Shown: positions 8,537 to 18,234, counted from the stretch's first letter. The stretch is 64,000 nt of DNA from DATBGO01 sp963840095 (GCA_963840095.1 CAWIXN010000014.1:1-64000); one strand, 5' to 3'. Made by a program: numbers and translations. The notes: a model not told the origin generated them from the sequence alone.

Positions 8537-9373
8537 ATGAGTACCGCGACTATGCAGATGCAAACCGCGCCGATCGATGGTCTGAAGATTCGCTACGCCG
8601 ACTCGGGGACGGCCCATGGCCCGGTCATCCTGCTCACCAGCCCCTGGCCAGAAAGCTTGCTCGCGTTCCGGCGTGTCTGGCCGCTTCTGACGCAGACCGG
8701 ACGGCTAGTCGCGGTCGACCTGCCGGGGTTTGGTCACTCAGAAGGGCGGCCCGACGTGCTCACCCCCACCGCCATGGGCGAGTTCCTCGGCCACTTGATC
8801 TCCAAGCTCGGCCTGGGCAAGCCGCACCTCGTAGCGCCTGACGTGGGCGCCAGCGCGGCCCTGTTCCTGGCCGCACGCCACCCTGATGCGGTCACCAGCC
8901 TGGTCATCGGCGGCGGCGGCGCGGCCTACCCGCTCGAGGTGACCGGCACCCTCGACGACATCATCGCCGCTCCGGGGATTGAGGTTTTTCGTGGCATGGA
9001 CCGCGCCACGCTTGGCGCGAGCGTGGAGCCCGCGGCGGCTCATGGCCAGGAGCCCGAGGTCTGGGAAGACTACGTCTCGGCCTACGAGAACGGCCGGTTC
9101 GCCGAGTCCACCCGTTATGTGCGCAGCTACCCCGAGCAGCTTCCCGTGTTGCGTGACCTGCTGCCCGGGATCCAGGTGCCCGTACACGTCTTCGCCTCCG
9201 CCGACGACCCTCTAGTCCCGGTGTCCAACGGCGAGTACCTGGCCCAGCGAATCCCCGGCAGCAGGCTGACTATCCTGCCCGCCAGCCACTTCGCCTGGGA
9301 GGAGATCCCCGACCAGTTCGCCGCCCTCATCACCGACTCGGTCACCGAGGCCGAGAACCGGACCAGCCAGTGA
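8537..9373 (+). CDS. Alpha/beta hydrolase, haloalkane dehalogenase/epoxide hydrolase-like
   Basis: 278 residues. The start ATG at 8537 follows GAAAGG. The nucleophile elbow is APDVGASAALFLA, so the nucleophile is Asp, as in haloalkane dehalogenases and epoxide hydrolases, not Ser. The oxyanion-side HG motif is replaced by TSPWPESLLAFR. The acid is probably in FASADDPLVP and the catalytic His in ILPASHFAWEE. It is divergent from the MmyB-type regulator and overlaps the next hydrolase by 4 bp (GTGA), indicating one operon. Substrate unknown. Nothing suggests inactivation. Confidence 0.85.
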   Translation: MSTATMQMQTAPIDGLKIRYADSGTAHGPVILLTSPWPESLLAFRRVWPLLTQTGRLVAVDLPGFGHSEGRPDVLTPTAMGEFLGHLISKLGLGKPHLVAPDVGASAALFLAARHPDAVTSLVIGGGGAAYPLEVTGTLDDIIAAPGIEVFRGMDRATLGASVEPAAAHGQEPEVWEDYVSAYENGRFAESTRYVRSYPEQLPVLRDLLPGIQVPVHVFASADDPLVPVSNGEYLAQRIPGSRLTILPASHFAWEEIPDQFAALITDSVTEAENRTSQ

Positions 9374-10140
9374 CCGCATCCGCCGCTGGCGCTAGCAGCG
9401 TCCACATGATCATCCTGCCCGGCGGCGGCTACGCCGGGCACGCCCCCCACGAGGCCGAGCCCATAGCCGACTGGCTCGGTCAGATCGGCGTTCCCGCCAG
9501 CGTGTTCCGCTACCCTCTCCACACCCGCCACCCGGTGCCGCTCGAGGCGCTGCGCGCCGAGATCAGCCGCCGCCGCGCTGACGGCGCCCAGCGCATCGGG
9601 CTCATCGGCTTCTCCGCCGGCGGCCACCTGGCCGGCCTGGCTGCCCTGACCCCCGGCGCCACGCCCGACCAGGCCGTGCAGTTCGCAGTGCTGGGCTACG
9701 CCATCACCTCGATGGAAACCGAGACCTACCGCCCGGCTCGGCTGATCTTGCTGGGTGAAGGCGCCAGCCCGGAACTGCGCCGGTCGACCTCTCTGGACGC
9801 GCTGGTCACGCCCGGCTCACCACCGTTCTTCATCTGGCATACCGCAGAGGACCCCTACGTCCCGCCCGAACACGCCTACCGCCTCGCCACCGCACTCGCG
9901 GCCGGGGGCGTCCCGCACGCCGTGCACGTGTTCGCCCACGGGCCGCACAGCCTGGGCCTGGGCCGCGGTGCCGGCCAGACCGAGCTCTGGACCACGCTGG
10001 CGGAGACCTGGATCCACGAACAGGTGCGACCACGTCAGAATGCCTCCTCCTCCGTGAACACTCGGAGGCAGGCGGACCGGCAAGGAAGGTACTTACATGG
10101 CCGCGACTACCGAGGACCGCGCCTACTCCGGCCTGCCTAA
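9370..10140 (+). CDS. Alpha/beta hydrolase, BD-FAE/esterase-like
   Basis: 256 residues with a GTG start overlapping the upstream stop. The oxyanion loop is ILPGGGYAGHAPHE, the serine nucleophile sits in IGFSAGGHLAG, the acid in TAEDPYVPPEH and the histidine in FAHGPHSLGLG. Together these form a complete triad of the dienelactone-hydrolase/acetyl-xylan-esterase type. The last 30 or so residues (after WIHEQVRPR) are low-complexity and run 44 bp into the next gene, past that gene's ribosome-binding site at 10084-10089, so the original stop may have been lost by a small indel. Second gene of the hydrolase operon. Confidence 0.8.
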   Translation: MTASAAGASSVHMIILPGGGYAGHAPHEAEPIADWLGQIGVPASVFRYPLHTRHPVPLEALRAEISRRRADGAQRIGLIGFSAGGHLAGLAALTPGATPDQAVQFAVLGYAITSMETETYRPARLILLGEGASPELRRSTSLDALVTPGSPPFFIWHTAEDPYVPPEHAYRLATALAAGGVPHAVHVFAHGPHSLGLGRGAGQTELWTTLAETWIHEQVRPRQNASSSVNTRRQADRQGRYLHGRDYRGPRLLRPA

Positions 10141-10968
10141 CAAGGCCGTCAGCGCGGCCGATGGCATCGACTACGCCTACGCGACACCGGTGGCGAGGCC
10201 TGCGGCACCCTGCCGCTGGTCTTGTTCCAGCACTTCCGCGGCAACCTCGACAGCTGGGATCCCGCGCTGATTGACGCCCTGGCAGCAGGCCGGCGGGTCG
10301 TCACCTTCGACTACGCGGGCGTCGGCGGCTCCATGGGAACGACAGCGAGCACCATGGGAGAGATGGCGCGGGAAGCGATCGCGTTCATCGCCGCCCTGGA
10401 GCTGGGCCAGGTGGACCTGCTCGGGTTCTCCATCGGCAGCTTCGTCGCCCAGGAGGTCACGCTGATCCGGCCAGCGATCGCCCGGCGGGTTGTGCTGGCC
10501 TCCTCGGCGCCGCAAGGCGCAGCCGGCATGCATGGCTGGGCCCCTGAGGTGACCGGAGCCGTCGGCACCCCCCAGACCAGCCCGGAGGAGTACCTCGACG
10601 TATTCTTCGCCCGCTCCGACTCCAGCCGGCAGGCCGGCCAGGCGGCCCTCAAGCGCATGTACGCCCGGAACCAGGACCGGGACACCGCTACAAACTGGGC
10701 CACTCGCCAGGCCCAGTACGACGCGGTCTGCAACTGGGGCGTCCCCGACCACGCAGCGCTACAGCGGGTCTCCGCCATCAAGCACCCGGTCTTCGTGGCC
10801 AACGGCGACAGCGACCCGATGATCCTTCCGCACTACTCCTACCTGCTGGCCGGCCTGATCCCGCAGGCCAAGGTGAAGATCTACCCCGACGCCGCGCACG
10901 GGTTCCTGTTCCAGCACCACGCCGAGTTCGCCGCCGACGTCGAGGCCTTCCTCAGCGCACCTCGCTAG
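10097..10968 (+). pseudogene. Alpha/beta hydrolase with an early one-base deletion
   Basis: The ATG at 10097 follows GGAAGG by seven bases and gives MAATTEDRAYSGLPNK. Near 10180 one base is missing (TACGCCTAC then GCGACACC). The remaining 249 codons (LVLFQHFRGNLDSWDP onward) continue in another frame. Catalytic residues are intact: Ser in LLGFSIGSFV, Asp in VANGDSDPMI, His in YPDAAHGFLFQ. With the base restored it would be a normal hydrolase of about 290 residues. It is the third hydrolase of the run. Either a very young pseudogene or an assembly error. Confidence 0.75.
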
Positions 10969-11428
10969 TCTCGGGAGGTTTGCCTGCCCAGGCCCCGCGC
11001 AGAGCAGGTCTCAAGGGGCCGGACAGCAGCGATCGGACCCTTCCTGCGGTCTCATCGACGAGCATTTCCTGCGGCTAGCCATCCCAAGGCAGGCACCACG
11101 CAACGTGCGCAGAACAACTATTTTCATACACGCGGCGCGACCCGGACGGCTTGATGAAACCGCGCCTAACGGCGGCACTGCGCACCTCGCCTTCGGCGAG
11201 GGCTGATTACGCAGCGTGGCGCTCGCTCGGCATTCTTTAGATTCCTTGATGGCCGGCTCGACCCGGCGCGCCGCGGTTGCCTGCGCCGAAGAGCTGATCG
11301 GGGGGACAGACGATCGCTGTCCGTATCGCTTGTGAGCAGAGGACTGCCCGGCAAGTGCAGGGCCCGTGCGCTCGCCTGGTCCGACCACTGCCCAATGCCC
11401 GCGCGGCCGATCATGATAGGGGTAAGGG
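10969..11428. other. Intergenic; one hairpin at 11185-11201
   Basis: No gene is recognised. CCTCGCC-TTC-GGCGAGG at 11185-11201 is a stable hairpin that could terminate transcription from the hydrolase operon. It is not followed by a T tract. Confidence 0.4.
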
Positions 11429-12469
11429 ATGACTGTTGGCAGCTCGAAAACGATGCAGGCGTGGGTGGTCAGCCAGCCGGGCCCGATCGAGACCAGCCCG
11501 CTGAGGTACGTGGAGAAACCCGTGCCGGCCCCAGCTCGCGGCGAACTGCTGGTTCAGGTCCTGGCCTGCGCCGTCTGCCGTACTGACCTGCATGTCAGCG
11601 AGGGCGATCTGCCGGTGCACCGTGAGCACGTCACGCCCGGTCACATGGTCGTGGGCCCGGTAGCGGCCCTGGGCGACGGCGTTACCGACTACGCCGTTGG
11701 GGACCGGGTCGGCGTCGCGTGGCTGCGGTACACCGACGGGACCTGCGTCTACTGCCGCCGCGGCAACGAGAATCTGTGCCCCAACTCGCTCTACACCGGC
11801 TGGGATGCCGACGGCGGCTACGCAGAGTACACGACGGTGCCGGCGGCGTTCGCCTACCGGCTGCCCGCCGACGTAGCTGATGTCGAGCTGGCGCCGCTGC
11901 TGTGTGCCGGGATCATCGGCTATCGGGCGCTGCTGCGAGCATCGCTGCCGGAGCACGGCAGGCTCGGATTGTACGGATTCGGCGACAGCGCCCACCTGGT
12001 CGCCCAGGTGGCGCTGGCGCAAGGCGCGACTGTCCATGCCCTGACCCGCGGCGAGGCGTCCCAGCGGCTGGCGCTCGAGCTGGGCGCTGCGTCGGCGAGG
12101 GGCGCGTATGACTCCCCTCCGGAACCCCTGGACAGCGCGATCCTGTTTGCGCCAGTCGGGGATCTCGTGCCAGTCGCGATGCGGGCACTTGACCGTGGGG
12201 GAGTCCTCGCCGTTGCCGGGATCCATCTGACCGACATACCGCCACTGAACTATGAGCACGAACTGTTCTACGAGAAGGAACTACGCAGCGTCACCTCCAA
12301 CACCCGTGACAATGGCCGGGAGTTCCTCGCATTCGCCATCCGTTACCACGTCCGGGCCACGACCCACGTGTACCCAATGTCAGGAGCACAACAGGCGCTG
12401 CAGGACCTCAAGGCGGGCCTGTTCGACGGGGCGGCTGTGCTCGTCAACGACCGGGACACCGCGCAATGA
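11429..12469 (+). CDS. Zinc-type alcohol dehydrogenase (MDR family)
   Basis: 346 residues, resembling the mycobacterial AdhA-type branch. The catalytic Cys is in CAVCRTDLHVSEGD. The usual PGHE motif reads TPGHMVVG, so the conserved Glu after the His is Met. The structural zinc lobe, GTCVYCRRGNENLC, has three of the four usual cysteines, with the first position (in WLRYTDGTC) changed. The Rossmann motif is GLYGFGDSAHLVAQVA. The start at 11429 is used; ATG at 11450 (MQAWVVSQPG) is an alternative nearer the family's usual N-terminus. It oxidises or reduces alcohol/aldehyde substrates with NAD(P). The altered ligands may reduce zinc binding. Confidence 0.85.
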   Translation: MTVGSSKTMQAWVVSQPGPIETSPLRYVEKPVPAPARGELLVQVLACAVCRTDLHVSEGDLPVHREHVTPGHMVVGPVAALGDGVTDYAVGDRVGVAWLRYTDGTCVYCRRGNENLCPNSLYTGWDADGGYAEYTTVPAAFAYRLPADVADVELAPLLCAGIIGYRALLRASLPEHGRLGLYGFGDSAHLVAQVALAQGATVHALTRGEASQRLALELGAASARGAYDSPPEPLDSAILFAPVGDLVPVAMRALDRGGVLAVAGIHLTDIPPLNYEHELFYEKELRSVTSNTRDNGREFLAFAIRYHVRATTHVYPMSGAQQALQDLKAGLFDGAAVLVNDRDTAQ

Positions 12470-12791
12470 CGCAACCATAGTCATCCGGCGCGAGGGGCTG
12501 GCACCCCTGGTCGGCAGCGGGGCCTCGGGGTATCCGCGAGGTCACCCTGAAGTCCCCGCCCGCCCGGCACGAGTCCGCGATGACAATTGACGACGGGTCG
12601 TTGCCGACCAGCCGCAAAGCTCCCTGCTGACCACGGCGGCCGGAATCGGGGTCTTCTGCGGCGGCGATACGTCGCTGTCCGATGACTTGCGCACCTAGGG
12701 CGAGAGCTGTACCGGGCCGACTTCGCCATCCTCGGCATCGGCGCCCTAGCCTGCCTGGGCTGCCCACCGGGCGAGATCATGCGCCAGCTCG
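12470..12791. other. No gene recognised
   Basis: This stretch between the dehydrogenase stop and the kinase fragment has no frame with family resemblance. Confidence 0.35.
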
Positions 12792-13059
12792 CACGACCTG
12801 GGAGTCGCCCTGCGAGACCGGAACGAGGAACTGCTTGCCGACGACACCGCCACAACGGCGATCCAACGCTGCCGACAGGCGGCCCTGCTGACCGGGGTGA
12901 ACGGTGAGGCGATCTGGCAGTGGGCCTTCATCGAACGAGTCTCCACGGGCTTGCTCTTGTTCCACCTCGGCCACCGCCAGGAGGCCCGGCCCTACCTCGC
13001 ATTAGCCCTCCGGGGCGGGCGCCGATCGACGGGAGCGCCGCGGTCAGGTGCTCGCTGAC
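12792..13059 (+). pseudogene. Aminoglycoside phosphotransferase-like C-terminal fragment
   Basis: HDLGVALRDRNEELLAD followed by GEAIWQWAFIERVSTGLLLF is the C-terminal helical end of APH-family kinases, where DIGVxLRDW and WEWGFxERVSTGLY are typical. The N-lobe and the HGDxxxxN catalytic loop are absent upstream. The frame ends at a TGA at 13057-13059. A remnant only; it differs in sequence from the intact kinase at 48839. Confidence 0.6.
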
Positions 13060-13154
13060 CGCGCCCGGGGCCGGATCCGCTTAAAGACTGGCGACCTCGG
13101 CATAGATGGCTACTGCTGCGTGGCCGGCATGGGGCCAGGGTTACCCGGCGCCGC

Positions 13155-14330
13155 TTACGCGGCCGGCCCGCGGCGGAGCAGCGCGGCTGCTGGCTCGCCG
13201 GCCAGCGGGCCGGTGCGGTCCGGCAGCTGCACGACGATCGCGTCCTGGTGGAGCGCGGCCCACACCAGGCCGTCCTCCAGCGGCACCTCGGCGCCGGTGC
13301 CGGCGTCGCCGACGAGGAACTCGGTGGGGCGGCTCCCGATCCGGTAGCTTGCACCGGCGCCGGTCCCGTGGGCAAGGTCGGCCGCCACAAGCAGCACGGC
13401 GACCTGCTGCTCGGCGAGCTGCTCCGCGACGGCGCTGATGCCCCGAACCGCGGCAGGACCCGGCCCTTCGGTGAGCGAGGCAACCCGGTCCCCGACCGCG
13501 CTGGCGGCCGCGGCGGTGATCTCGTCGAGGGCGGCGCCGATCGCGGCGCTGAGGTGATCGTCGCGGCCGTCAGCCCGGCGGCCGCCGGCGATGGCGGTAA
13601 TCGGCCCGAGCGAGCCCGGCAGATGACCTTCGACAGCGTCGAGAGTGTGCTGATCACCTGTACCGAGGACGATGTGCGCGCCCACGCTGCCGGCGGCCTG
13701 GGACACGCGCCCGGCGATGAACTCGGCGTTCTGCTGGCCGCCGCTTTCTGGCTCTCTGTCGGTCACGTGCCGCGGGCCGTGGTGCTGCGCAGGCGGCCTG
13801 CCCGGATGAGGATCGCTTTGCGCACCGGGACGGTCACTGGCGGGGAACCGCTGCGCAGGCAGCTGGTCGCCACCGGAGTGCGCGATGACGTCGGCGCCCG
13901 TACGGTCCGCCAGCACGACCACGTAGGCGGGCCGCCGTGCCGCGGCCACTGCCACCTCCTGCAGGTGCGGCAGCGGGCCCACCCGAACCGAGCTCGCGGC
14001 GGCGCCGGGTGCGAGCCAGCGCGCGAGCAAGACCTCCCCGCCTGCCGCGACCACGATCCGGGTGCCGCCCACCGAGGCATCCCCGGCGCCGGCGGCCAGC
14101 GCCTGGGCGGTTGCCTGATCGGCGCCGAGCCGGCTGGCCTCGCGGGCGGCATCCGCCCAGGCGACACTCCACGCGTACTGCGGTTCAGTCGACGAATCCG
14201 GCACCGGGACCGCGGCGGTCACCACCAGGCCGGATGCCGCCGAGCCGGGCTGGAGGGCGCGCAGCCGAGGGTCCAGCTGCAGTCGGCCGAGCCTGAGCAG
14301 CGGAAATGTGATCATGGGCGCGTCTGGCAT
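13155..14330 (-). CDS. baeRF/Vms1-like (Rv2629-type) protein
   Basis: 391 residues from the ATG at 14330. It has the eRF1-like fold of bacterial release-factor-like proteins: an N-terminal segment with AYVVVLADRTGADVIAHSGG, a central domain, then AQQVAVLLVAADLAHGTGAG-type strands (EQQVAVLLVAADLA) and a C-terminal ALHQDAIVVQLPD. The family is related to Vms1/ANKZF1 peptidyl-tRNA hydrolases and to mycobacterial Rv2629. Actinobacterial members may act on stalled or hibernating ribosomes, which is inference. The central Gln seen in the catalytic loop of Vms1-like proteins is not clearly identified. The gene is intact and stands alone, facing away from the following genes. Confidence 0.75.
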   Translation of the reverse strand: MPDAPMITFPLLRLGRLQLDPRLRALQPGSAASGLVVTAAVPVPDSSTEPQYAWSVAWADAAREASRLGADQATAQALAAGAGDASVGGTRIVVAAGGEVLLARWLAPGAAASSVRVGPLPHLQEVAVAAARRPAYVVVLADRTGADVIAHSGGDQLPAQRFPASDRPGAQSDPHPGRPPAQHHGPRHVTDREPESGGQQNAEFIAGRVSQAAGSVGAHIVLGTGDQHTLDAVEGHLPGSLGPITAIAGGRRADGRDDHLSAAIGAALDEITAAAASAVGDRVASLTEGPGPAAVRGISAVAEQLAEQQVAVLLVAADLAHGTGAGASYRIGSRPTEFLVGDAGTGAEVPLEDGLVWAALHQDAIVVQLPDRTGPLAGEPAAALLRRGPAA

Positions 14331-14473
14331 GCTCCCATCACAGCCGGCCGGTGGTGGGCGGGGCAACGCCGGGGGTTGTTCTCGCCGACGGCGGCCCGGC
14401 CTTGGCCCGGACGCCGCTGGCGCGGTCTCATAGGAGGACCACCGATCATCGGATAACTAGGAGAACACCCGCC

Positions 14474-14796
14474 ATGACTGATCCCCATGATCCGCCCCGG
14501 CCGCGCGACGACCCGGGGAGCTGGCCCGCCGCGCGGGCAGCGATTTCGTGTTCTGCCCCGGCCCGGCCGACCGGAACTACAAGATCGCGGCCTTCGAGAC
14601 CTCGATCGCCCGGGTGCACGGCGAACCCGGCGTTGAGCTTTACGCCCTGCACGAGGGGTGCGACCGGCTGGTCATGATCGAGAAGTACGAGTCGGAGCGG
14701 GCGCGAGCCGAGCACGCCAAGGGCGCGGCCCTGGCCGGCCGGAAACGCGCAGAAGGGCGCCCTGTGACCGCTCGCCCGCAGGCCATCACCGGTTAG
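14474..14796 (+). pseudogene. Chimeric remnant: integrase scrap fused to monooxygenase C-terminus
   Basis: An ATG at 14474 with AGGAGAAC upstream starts MTDPHDPPRPRDD, but the rest is in another frame. Positions 14513-14583 nearly match the reverse complement of 2097-2167, giving integrase residues ELARRAGSDFVFCPGP. Directly after come AAFETSIARVHGEPGVELY and CDRLVMIEKYESERA, the middle of an antibiotic-biosynthesis-monooxygenase-type (quinol monooxygenase-like) protein. Thus a foreign recombinase piece has replaced the N-terminus of a small ABM-domain gene. The frame ends at 14796, next to an epoxide hydrolase gene. Confidence 0.65.
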
Positions 14797-14812
14797 CAGG
14801 AGGTCCCAGGCT

Positions 14813-16049
14813 ATGACCGAAGGCGCACAGCAGGCGGGCAGCGATAAGACCGCTGTTCATCCGTTTCATGTGAATGTTCCGGAAGCGGAGCTTACTGATC
14901 TGCGCAGGCGCATAAACACAGCAAAGTGGCCCGAACGGGAAACGGTCGCGGATGATTCGCAAGGCGTGCCCCTCGCGATGATTCAGGAACTCGCACGCTA
15001 TTGGGCTGCAGATTACGATTGGCGCAAGTGCGAGGCGAAACTGAACGCCCTGCCGCAGTTCATGACCGAGATCGACGGGCTCGACATTCATTTCATTCAC
15101 GTTCGCTCGGACCATGACAATGCGTTGCCGCTCATCGTCACGCACGGGTGGCCCGGCTCCGTCATCGAGCAGCTGAAGATTATCGATCCGCTCGCCAATC
15201 CCACGGCACACGGCGCGAGCGCATCGGACGCTTTCCATCTGGTGATCCCGTCAGTGCCGGGCTACGGGTTCTCCGGCAAGCCGGCCGCTACCGGCTGGGA
15301 CCCCGCCCGCATAGCACGTGCCTGGGTGGTGCTGATGAAGCGCCTGGGATACACGCAATTTGTGTCCCAAGGCGGCGACTGGGGCGGGCTGTCACGAACG
15401 TGATGGGCCAGCAGGCACCTCCGGAGTGCTCGGCATTCACGTCAACTTCCCCGCCACGGTTCCGCGCGACGTGGCCAGGGCACTCCAGTCCGGCGACCCG
15501 CCGCCATCGGGTCTGTCAGCCGACGAAAAACGCGCGTACGGGCAGTTGACCACCTTGTACGCCAAGCGGCGCGCCTACGCCAGCATGATGGGGACGCGGC
15601 CGCAAACGCTGTACGGATTGGCGGACTCACCCGTCGGCCTGGCAGCCTGGCTTCTTGACCACGGTGACGGCTGGGGCCAGCCGGCGGCACCGATCACTTC
15701 GGCCGTGCTCGGGCACACGAGCTACGGACATCCCGCAGGCGACCTGACCCGAGACGACGTCCTGGACAACATCACGCTCTACTGGGTGACAAGCACGGCG
15801 GTTTCGTCGGCTCGCCTCTACTGGGAAAATAAGCTCAGCCTTTACAACGCCGCCGGCGTCTCCGTCCCGGCTGCCGTGAGCGTCTTTCCCGGCGAGAACT
15901 ATCAGGCCCCGCGGAGCTGGACAGAGCAGGCGTATCACAACCTCATCTACTTCAACGAGGCCGGCAAAGGCGGCCACTTCGCGGCCTGGGAACAGCCGCA
16001 ACTCTTTTCAGAAGAGGTCCGCGCGGGCTTCAGGCCACTGCGCAGATAG
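14813..16049 (+). pseudogene. Epoxide hydrolase, two one-base deletions
   Basis: The first 197 codons contain the N-terminal epoxide-hydrolase domain (FHVNVPEAELTDLRRRI, ALPQFMTEIDGLDIHFIHV), the HGWPGS oxyanion motif and the nucleophile Asp in VSQGGDWGG. One base is missing near 15393 and another near 15432 (the Leu codon of LLGIHVNFP). The rest (DVARALQSGDPPP to EEVRAGFRPLRR) reads in a third frame and includes the catalytic His in GKGGHFAAWEQP. Restoring two bases gives a full-length enzyme of about 410 residues. Microsomal-type epoxide hydrolases open epoxides with water. The gene directly follows the monooxygenase remnant, a sensible pairing. Confidence 0.8.
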
Positions 16050-16267
16050 TGGAGCAAAGCATCCCTCGGCGATGCCTGCACCCTCTGCACAGCTGATCGT
16101 GAGGCAACCCGGCAAGCCGTCACCACCGAAAGGGCGACAGAGCCAATTCAGACCCCGAGAAGATGGGTAAACATGGATATGGGTAGCGCCGTCTGGATCA
16201 CGAGTCCCTGGGTTCCATGAAGCTTTACGGCTTTTGCCCCGACACCGGCCACAACTGAGGAGCGATC

Positions 16268-16684
16268 ATGGAGAAGTACTCAGGTATCGACGCGGTTCGC
16301 AACTTCTGGGAGCAGGTGTGGCAGTCGCCCCAGAACTACGACGCCATCGACGACCTCGTCGTCGAGGACTTCGTCTTCATTTCCGGGGGCCGCAGAATCG
16401 AAGGTCGCGAGGCATTCAAGAAGTGGGCCGAGGACTTCAGTGCGGCCATCGGGAACTTTGAAGCCGAGATAGTCGACTCTTTCGAGAACCGTGCCGGGTC
16501 CCGGGTCGCCTTGACGTTCCGGGTCACTGGCACAAACAACGGAGCTTTCGGCACAAAGCCTGACGGCAGCCCCATCGAGTTGACCGGCATCCTAATCTCG
16601 GCCGTGCGCGACGACGGAATGCTGCTGTCCAATCAGGTCGAGCGCAACGCCTATGAGGTGTACAAGCGGTTGACAGCCCGCTGA
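16268..16684 (+). CDS. SnoaL-like (NTF2-fold) protein
   Basis: 138 residues; the ATG at 16268 follows GAGGAG. YDAIDDLVVEDFVFISGGRR and RVALTFRVTGTNNGAFG are typical of SnoaL-like/ester-cyclase-like cone-shaped NTF2 folds. Members act as polyketide cyclases, hydrolases or small-ligand binders; the substrate here is unknown. No conserved catalytic pair can be assigned confidently. It is intact, close to the epoxide hydrolase relic on the same strand, and may belong to the same pathway. Confidence 0.8.
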   Translation: MEKYSGIDAVRNFWEQVWQSPQNYDAIDDLVVEDFVFISGGRRIEGREAFKKWAEDFSAAIGNFEAEIVDSFENRAGSRVALTFRVTGTNNGAFGTKPDGSPIELTGILISAVRDDGMLLSNQVERNAYEVYKRLTAR

Positions 16685-17129
16685 ACGGACGGGCGAGGAG
16701 GGCTCGGGCGCCTGGGCGCGGGCCGAGCATCACCGGCGGCCGGGAGTCCTCCCGCGGAGGGTGTCCGGCGTGAAAGGCTCGACACGAGCAGGTGGACGAT
16801 GTCCTGCGTGAGCGCGGCAGGTGTGGCCTGCCAGGCGATGAGCTGTGTGCTGTGTCGGCAGTTGTTCAACCCGCAGCTCCCCGGTATCTCGTCCTGACTC
16901 AGCATCAGGCAAGATCACACGGAGCTGCGGGTGCCCGTTTCAGCAAAGCCTTGATTCACGAGGCGGGCACGGGAACCGCCAAGCACGACCAACCTCGAAG
17001 AGCCGGTTTGGCGCCGGATTCCTCGGCGAGGGCGTGGATGTCGCCGGGGTCGCAGGTCCAGATGATGCCAGCGCGGATGGACTTCTCGGCACGCCCGGCC
17101 CGATCCAGGATTCACGAGGCCAACACGGA
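16685..17129. other. No gene; two copies of GATTCACGAGGC
   Basis: GATTCACGAGGC occurs at about 16952 and 17109, and the stretch looks like decayed mobile DNA. No protein family is recognised in any frame. Confidence 0.35.
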
Positions 17130-18173
17130 TCAATCGACGATGGGATCGGCGTGCGGTGCGCCGAAATAGGGGAACTCACCGAGGATGTTGGTTCTGGCGA
17201 CAGCCGCGCCCTGGTCGATAGGGGTGTTGGTCTGCAGCGAGAGCATCACGTTCTCCACGTTGTCCGTCATAGCGCGACCGTTGAAGCCTGCGAAACCGAA
17301 CGAGGCCGCCGAATCGAGGACATAAGGCAAAGTGGTCGGGAACAGGCGCTCCACCACACGCTGTGCGTAGGCGGCCGGGTCGTCGGTCGAGCCCGCCAAC
17401 TGGGTGACGCGCGCGAGGCCGTCCGCGACGATCTGGGAGAAACGCGGCACGTCCGCAGCAGGAAGGGACCGGTTGTAGTCGTCTTGCACTGCGGGGTCCG
17501 TGATGAAGATATGTGTCATCAGCGGCAGGCCCCACCGGGACACTTGCACCTCGGGCGCGTGTCCGCACAGCGACACCGTGACCCACGCGCGCACCGTCGC
17601 GGCCGGGTCACCGATCGACTGCGCGGGCACCTCCATCACGATGGCCGTGACGTTGCGGTTCTGGAAGTAGTTCGCGCCGTCGTGAAACACGTCCGGTGCG
17701 AATTTCCCCGCGGCAAGTGCTTCGCGGAACGCGACGTTACCTGTCCGGTTCGCAGCGAACAGATCCGGGGCCAGGCCAGCGAAGATCCGCACGCCCGCGT
17801 CGCCCGTGACGATCCGGCCGGTAGTGCCCGAAGCGATGATCTCGCCCTGCGTGCCTTCTGCGGCATCCGTCCCGGTGGCCCGGCGCACCTCGAGAGTTTG
17901 CACGGGCCGGCCTTCGGGCCCCTCGCCTTCGGCATGCCCAACCTCACCGAAGCGGATCTTGAACGTCACTTCCTCGTGAGCGTCATCGTTCACATCGAAA
18001 CGGAACGCGTGCAGACCCTCCTCGTGGAAGGTATCCGGCGCCTTGGTGCCTGCGTTCGGGTTTACCGTCATCGCCATGACCGTGGTACCCGGCTGGCCGC
18101 TGAAAAGATAGAAGTCAAGGAGGTTGAGCCGCGGGTCTTCCCTGGCGGTGGCGGTGTCGAAATGATGAGACAT
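17130..18173 (-). CDS. DUF4331 domain protein
   Basis: 347 residues starting MSHHFDTATAREDPRLNLLD. DUF4331 proteins begin with this SHH-type N-terminus, followed by DFYLFSG and a beta-rich body. FDVNDDAHEEVTFKIRFGE and AVVMEVPAQSI-like strands (VTAIVMEVPAQSI) are seen. The family has no assigned function, and membership in extracellular or cell-envelope contexts varies. There is no obvious signal peptide. The conserved APDVFHDGANYFQNRNV and ASFGFAGFNGR segments are complete, so the gene looks intact. It ends 445 bp from the SnoaL gene, convergently. Confidence 0.85.
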   Translation of the reverse strand: MSHHFDTATAREDPRLNLLDFYLFSGQPGTTVMAMTVNPNAGTKAPDTFHEEGLHAFRFDVNDDAHEEVTFKIRFGEVGHAEGEGPEGRPVQTLEVRRATGTDAAEGTQGEIIASGTTGRIVTGDAGVRIFAGLAPDLFAANRTGNVAFREALAAGKFAPDVFHDGANYFQNRNVTAIVMEVPAQSIGDPAATVRAWVTVSLCGHAPEVQVSRWGLPLMTHIFITDPAVQDDYNRSLPAADVPRFSQIVADGLARVTQLAGSTDDPAAYAQRVVERLFPTTLPYVLDSAASFGFAGFNGRAMTDNVENVMLSLQTNTPIDQGAAVARTNILGEFPYFGAPHADPIVD

Positions 18174-18234
18174 TAGTTAAAGATGACCCTTCATCTATTT
18201 TGCCTTGGGCGTGTTGCGCCCGTAGTCCACGACA

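Noticed and set aside
13248..14456. Plus-strand frame of 402 codons opposite the baeRF gene
   Set aside because: Composition is that of an antisense shadow; the minus-strand gene has recognisable motifs.
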